64,000 nt of DNA from NCBI RefSeq assembly GCF_000416235.1, contig NZ_ATLO01000036.1:62001-126000 (forward strand). The letters are read 5' to 3'. How positions within the stretch are numbered: position 1 is the stretch's first letter; every line of letters begins with the position of its first letter. The stretch is from Pseudomonas sp. CFII64 (GTDB lineage Bacteria > Pseudomonadota > Gammaproteobacteria > Pseudomonadales > Pseudomonadaceae). This document shows positions 62,308 through 64,000 of this stretch, one piece after another. A program made the translations under genes and the position numbers. The notes under the pieces were generated by a model that was not told the DNA's origin, ran no database searches, and saw only the letters and a program-made list of their open reading frames with translations.

Positions 62308-64000
62308 GTGGATTTCCCTTCCCGTTTTGAAGTGATCGTCATCGGTGGCGGTCATGCCGGTACCGAGGCCGCACTGGCGTCGGCACGTATGGGTGCAAAA
62401 ACCCTTCTGTTGACCCATAACGTGGAAACGCTGGGTCAGATGAGCTGCAACCCGGCGATCGGTGGCATTGGTAAAAGCCATCTGGTCAAGGAAATCGACG
62501 CCTTGGGCGGCGCCATGGCGATGGCCACGGACAAAGGTGGTATTCAATTCCGCGTCTTGAACAGTCGTAAAGGCCCGGCAGTCCGGGCTACTCGTGCTCA
62601 GGCCGACCGCGTCCTGTACAAGGCCGCGATCCGTGAAGCCATCGAAAACCAGCCGAACCTGTGGATATTTCAACAGGCCTGTGACGATCTGATCGTCGAG
62701 CAGGATCAGGTACGTGGTGTCGTGACCCAAATGGGCCTGCGCATCATGGCCGACTCGGTTGTGTTGACCACTGGCACCTTCCTCGGTGGACTTATCCACA
62801 TCGGAATGCAGAATTACTCGGGTGGTCGCGCCGGTGATCCGCCGTCGATTGCCCTGGCACAACGCTTACGTGAATTGCCGCTGCGCGTTGGTCGCCTGAA
62901 AACCGGTACGCCGCCGCGCATCGACGGTCGTTCGGTAGATTTTTCGGTGATGACCGAGCAACCGGGCGATACGCCGATTCCGGTCATGTCGTTCATGGGC
63001 TCCAGGGAACAGCATCCGGCCCAGGTCAGTTGCTGGATCACCCATACCAACGCCCGCACCCACGAAATCATTGCGGCCAACCTTGATCGTTCGCCGATGT
63101 ATTCGGGAATCATCGAAGGCGTCGGCCCGCGCTATTGCCCATCGATCGAAGACAAGATCCACCGCTTTGCCGACAAGGAAAGCCATCAGGTCTTCATCGA
63201 GCCGGAAGGGCTGAACACCCACGAGCTGTATCCAAACGGCATTTCCACTTCCCTGCCGTTCGACGTTCAGCTGCAAGTGGTGCGCTCGATTCGCGGAATG
63301 GAAAACGCCCATATCGTGCGTCCCGGCTATGCCATCGAATACGACTATTTCGACCCTCGCGACCTGAAATACAGCCTGGAAACCAAGGTCATCGGCGGTC
63401 TGTTCTTCGCTGGGCAGATCAACGGCACGACCGGTTACGAAGAAGCCGGAGCCCAGGGTTTGCTGGCCGGAGCCAACGCTGCACTGCGTGCCCAAGGCAA
63501 GGAAAGCTGGTGTCCGCGACGGGACGAGGCGTACATCGGCGTGCTGGTCGACGACCTGATTACCCTGGGAACTCAGGAACCGTACCGGATGTTCACCTCC
63601 CGGGCGGAATACCGTTTGATCCTGCGTGAAGACAACGCCGATCTGCGTCTGACCGAGAAGGGCCGCGAGTTGGGTCTGGTCGATGATCAGCGCTGGGCCG
63701 CATTCTGCACCAAGCGCGAAAGCATCGAGCGCGAAGAGCAGCGTCTGAAAAGTACCTGGGTTCGTCCCGGCACCGAACAGGGCGAAGCGATTGCCAACCA
63801 TTTCGGTACGCCGCTGACCCACGAATACAATCTGCTCAACCTGCTGACCCGTCCGGAAATCGATTACGCCAGTCTGGTGTCGATCACTGGTGATGGCTGC
63901 CTGGATCCACAAGTGGCCGAACAGGTCGAGATCAAGGCCAAGTACGCCGGATACATCGACCGTCAGCAGGACGAGATTGCCCGGTTGCGGGCCAGTGAAG
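62308..64000 (+). CDS. mnmG: tRNA uridine-5-carboxymethylaminomethyl enzyme MnmG (3' end outside the window)
   Basis: The frame is open to the right edge; 564 codons are present of roughly 630 expected. The FAD site is VIGGGHAGTEAALASARMG (about 11-29). Other family motifs: LGQMSCNPAIGGIGKSHLV, TGTFLGG and YDYFDPRDL (about 348). It works with MnmE on tRNA wobble uridine. The start is GTG at 62308 with GAGG upstream, giving the conserved MDFPSRFEVIVIG. The usual mnmE-mnmG neighbourhood is interrupted here by the iron-uptake module. Confidence 0.97.
   Translation, partial: MDFPSRFEVIVIGGGHAGTEAALASARMGAKTLLLTHNVETLGQMSCNPAIGGIGKSHLVKEIDALGGAMAMATDKGGIQFRVLNSRKGPAVRATRAQADRVLYKAAIREAIENQPNLWIFQQACDDLIVEQDQVRGVVTQMGLRIMADSVVLTTGTFLGGLIHIGMQNYSGGRAGDPPSIALAQRLRELPLRVGRLKTGTPPRIDGRSVDFSVMTEQPGDTPIPVMSFMGSREQHPAQVSCWITHTNARTHEIIAANLDRSPMYSGIIEGVGPRYCPSIEDKIHRFADKESHQVFIEPEGLNTHELYPNGISTSLPFDVQLQVVRSIRGMENAHIVRPGYAIEYDYFDPRDLKYSLETKVIGGLFFAGQINGTTGYEEAGAQGLLAGANAALRAQGKESWCPRRDEAYIGVLVDDLITLGTQEPYRMFTSRAEYRLILREDNADLRLTEKGRELGLVDDQRWAAFCTKRESIEREEQRLKSTWVRPGTEQGEAIANHFGTPLTHEYNLLNLLTRPEIDYASLVSITGDGCLDPQVAEQVEIKAKYAGYIDRQQDEIARLRASE

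Noticed and set aside
1..64000. tRNA, rRNA, insertion sequences or prophage genes
   Set aside because: I looked for cloverleaf-like intergenic segments, transposase motifs and phage genes and saw none; a covariance-model search could still find a small RNA.

Overview
The window is about 64 kb of a Pseudomonas chromosome around the replication origin. The main evidence is the arrangement dnaA-dnaN-recF-gyrB (minus strand) facing rpmH-rnpA-yidD-yidC-mnmE (plus strand), followed by mnmG. Other Pseudomonas signs are the trpI/trpBA pair, the dadR/dadA/dadX block and many short inverted REP/REPIN repeats of the kind common in the P. fluorescens lineage. I cannot resolve the species. No rRNA, tRNA, CRISPR array, prophage or insertion sequence was seen. 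Both edges cut genes: an MFS transporter on the left and mnmG on the right.

Layout. 0-11 kb: MFS transporter end, phospholipase-D lipoprotein, MocR-type regulator, DUF1127 protein, PauB/PuuB-like oxidase, YkgJ protein, then D/L-alanine catabolism (dadR, dadA, RidA, dadX), a PauR-like regulator and cytochrome c5. 11-17 kb: small envelope and stress genes (DUF2265 peptidase lipoprotein, two DUF1161 proteins, OsmC, LLM oxidoreductase, dodecin, ElaB/DUF883-like). 17-21.7 kb: trpI/trpBA, CigR-like protein, DOPA-dioxygenase-like protein, NAD(P)-binding protein. 21.8-27 kb: choline-sulfate use (LysR regulator, betC, orphan choline-binding protein, SulP transporter). 27-44 kb: the housekeeping run aroE, hemF, qor, tsaC, dprA, LysM, def, fmt, rsmB, trkA, an LpxL-like acyltransferase, tag, glyQS, gmhB, plsC. 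44-53 kb: a large GH63-like glucosidase, then gyrB, recF, dnaN, dnaA. 53.2-53.8 kb: oriC. 53.8-57.7 kb: rpmH to mnmE. 57.7-61.8 kb: a Fur-boxed FecI-FecR-TonB receptor module. 61.8-62.3 kb: a second DnaA-box-rich AT segment. 62.3-64 kb: mnmG.

How it fits together. Most of the window is conserved core: replication initiation, translation start and finish (def, fmt, glyQS, mnmE, mnmG, rsmB, tsaC), membrane insertion and lipid acylation. The accessory parts are the alanine/polyamine block, the choline-sulfate block, the glucosidase and the iron-uptake module; the last two interrupt the origin-proximal core.

The strongest non-gene observations are: (1) the intergenic regions upstream of rpmH and mnmG share one architecture, a DnaA box followed exactly 70 bp later by an identical 12-mer; (2) exact DnaA boxes are far more frequent across the window than chance, even outside oriC; (3) REP arms carry paired, hairpin-preserving substitutions, and there is a 119-bp tandem duplication. 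I found no convincing wholly new multi-gene system.
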